Assembly: GCA_007126835.1 (NCBI GenBank) | Contig: SLAO01000049.1 | Span: forward strand, 1 to 25,527 | Direction: 5' to 3' | Length of the DNA: 25,527 nt | From: Nitriliruptorales bacterium | GTDB lineage: Bacteria > Actinomycetota > Nitriliruptoria > Euzebyales > Egibacteraceae | Made by a program: the position numbers and the translations under genes | The notes under the pieces: model-generated | Seen by the model: the letters and a program-made list of their open reading frames with translations, nothing else | What the model was told of the DNA's origin: nothing | Databases searched by the model: none | In this document: positions 24,595 to 25,527 of the stretch, piece after piece | Layout of the letters: the number at the start of each line of letters is the position of its first letter | Numbering within the stretch: position 1 is the first letter of the stretch

Positions 24595-24698
24595 GGCCCT
24601 GGACGCTCCGGTCGCAGTTCCTCGCTCGGTACTCGATCCCGCGGCCCGGGTACGCATGCGCAAGCACACCCACCGCCAGCTACGAGGAGCTCGCACGG

Positions 24699-25172
24699 AT
24701 GAACGTCACGCCCGGGCAATCCGCACCCCCGATCGCGCTCGCAGACCAGGACGGGCGCCCGTGGCGCCTGGAGGACCACTTGGGCGCCCCCGTCGTCCTG
24801 TACTTCTATCCCGCCGACGACACCACGGGCTGCACCAACCAGGCCTGCAACATCCGGGACAACTGGTCGGCGTTCGCTGACGCTGGAGTGGAGGTGGCGG
24901 GCGTCTCGCCCGACGACGTCGCCAGCCACGAGCAGTTCGCGGCCAAGCACCAGCTGCCACACACGTTGCTTGCCGACCCCGAGCGCGAAGCGATCCAGCT
25001 GTACGGCGCATGGGGCGAGAAGCAGCGCGACGGGGTGACCTACGAGGGGGTCATCCGCTCGTCCGTGGTGGTCGACGCCGATGGCCGGATCGCCGCGGTG
25101 TTCGACAACATCAAGCCCGAGGAGCAGGCCGAGCGATCGCTCGCGGTGGTGCGAGATCTGCTGGAAGGCTGA
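24699..25172 (+). CDS. bcp: Bcp-type peroxiredoxin (thiol peroxidase)
   Basis: A 157-residue cytoplasmic peroxiredoxin that reduces hydrogen peroxide and organic peroxides, with thioredoxin or similar thiols as the usual reductant. The active-site PxxxTxxC motif is PADDTTGC-45, with a second cysteine C50 five residues later as in the BCP/PrxQ subfamily that forms a disulfide within one helix. The catalytic Arg is R120 in GVIRSSVVVD. Most family members have TPGCT; here it is TTGCT, an unusual but compatible change. The ATG has GAGGAG nine bases upstream. A weak GC hairpin (CCGGCG/CGCCGG, 25175-25191) follows the stop. Mycothiol made by the mshA pathway could serve as a redox partner, which is speculation. 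Confidence 0.95.
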   Translation: MNVTPGQSAPPIALADQDGRPWRLEDHLGAPVVLYFYPADDTTGCTNQACNIRDNWSAFADAGVEVAGVSPDDVASHEQFAAKHQLPHTLLADPEREAIQLYGAWGEKQRDGVTYEGVIRSSVVVDADGRIAAVFDNIKPEEQAERSLAVVRDLLEG

Positions 25173-25527
25173 CGCCGGCGTGGCGCGCCGGGTGTCTTCC
25201 CGCGAGGCCGTTGGCTAGTAGGCCCGTTCGGCCGCTCTGCCCCACGGGAACCCGCGAGCCCCGATGACCCGGGGCGCAAACCTGATCATTTCGCTCGCGA
25301 CTGGTACATCTGCACGAACGCTCGTGCAGATGTACCAGCCGCATCCGCTTTGCCCCTTTCGCGTGACGGTTTCGTGCGTCTTCACCCACGGAGCAGGCGC
25401 GAGCGGACCGCCTCACTACGGGCAAAGTCGGTCAAAAAACCCCGCGGCGCGCCTTGCGGTCAGCGCGTCGCCAGGCGAAGACCGCTCGAATTGCCGCAGA
25501 GAGCGCGCCGGTCAGCGCCGGTCAGCG
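25173..25527. other. Gene-free right end
   Basis: No gene is supported in the last 355 bases. The stretch holds a weak GC hairpin right after bcp, the third copy of the palindromic element, an AAAAAA run at 25434-25439, and a short direct repeat GCGCCGGTCAGC at the very end. A minus-strand frame near the edge reads protein-like for about 29 codons but is closed by an in-frame stop. Confidence 0.6.
25301..25338 (-). repeat. Palindromic element, copy C (inverted)
   Basis: Third copy of the element found at 71-106 and 235-278. Arms of 17 bp (25301-25317 and 25322-25338) are perfect, with a 4-base loop ACGC. The flanks show the orientation: CATCCGCTTTGCC follows it, the reverse complement of the GCAAAGCGGAT that precedes copies A and B, and ATTTCGCTCGCGA precedes it, matching the TCGCG and CGAAAT after copy A. 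The copy is therefore inverted relative to A and B. Confidence 0.9.

Larger units (their letters stand above)
24040..24698. other. Gene-free divergent region between the lipoprotein and bcp genes
   Basis: No convincing gene was found in these 659 bases. They contain the structured leader of the lipoprotein (24057-24101) and the 23-base tandem repeat (24503-24594). A short minus-strand frame at 24201-24299 could encode 32 residues ending SRRLKELLDTR, faintly like the coiled-coil end of an IS3 OrfA, but this is too little to call. Promoters of both flanking genes must lie here; I could not place them firmly. Confidence 0.6.

Noticed and set aside
25432..25527. Partial minus-strand gene entering from the right, with a T-tract terminator
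   Set aside because: The frame reads protein-like for about 29 codons but has an in-frame TGA two codons from the window edge, and there is no start codon or firm stem before the T run.

Overview
The window is very GC-rich, uses GTG as well as ATG starts, and carries mycothiol synthesis (mshA with its YbjN-domain neighbour), an XRE regulator followed by an HbhA-like protein, and an RsiG-type anti-sigma protein. Together these point to an actinobacterium. A deep-branching class such as Nitriliruptoria is my guess, not something the sequence proves. The extremely Asp/Glu-rich giant secreted protein would fit a saline or calcium-rich habitat (inference).

Layout. 1-472: no gene; a 168-bp-period direct duplication carrying two copies of a palindromic element. 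473-3626 (minus): XRE regulator, HbhA-like coiled-coil protein, a strong hairpin, then mshA and a YbjN-domain gene. 3819-4613 (plus): Bax-inhibitor-1/YccA-type membrane protein, divergent from the XRE gene. 4614-4933: convergent gap with two copies of a different hairpin repeat. 4934-6483 (minus): rsiG, then a zinc-type asparaginase. 6555-7961 (minus): exported coiled-coil M23 peptidase; 7982-8485 (plus): PH-like membrane protein, divergent from it with an apparently leaderless start. 8526-9065 (minus): inorganic pyrophosphatase. 9230-10509 (minus): low-molecular-weight phosphatase overlapping a fructosamine-kinase-family gene, a likely protein-deglycation pair. 10704-23411 (minus): one 12.7-kb gene for a secreted RTX protein of about 4235 residues, ended by a 12-bp hairpin. 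23479-24039 (minus): a lipoprotein gene just upstream of the giant gene, with a structured leader. 24040-24698: divergent gap with a 23-bp tandem repeat. 24699-25172 (plus): Bcp peroxiredoxin. 25173-25527: no gene; a third copy of the palindromic element, in the opposite orientation to the two at the left end.

How it works together. Most of the window is housekeeping: mycothiol, pyrophosphate removal, peroxide defence, protein repair, cell-wall hydrolysis. The less ordinary parts are the RsiG homologue, with one intact and one degenerate copy of the c-di-GMP-binding signature placed exactly 100 residues apart; the lipoprotein plus giant RTX protein unit, which looks like a cell-surface or matrix system using Sec rather than type I export; and two unrelated families of dispersed palindromes. 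No rRNA, tRNA, CRISPR array or intact mobile element was seen.
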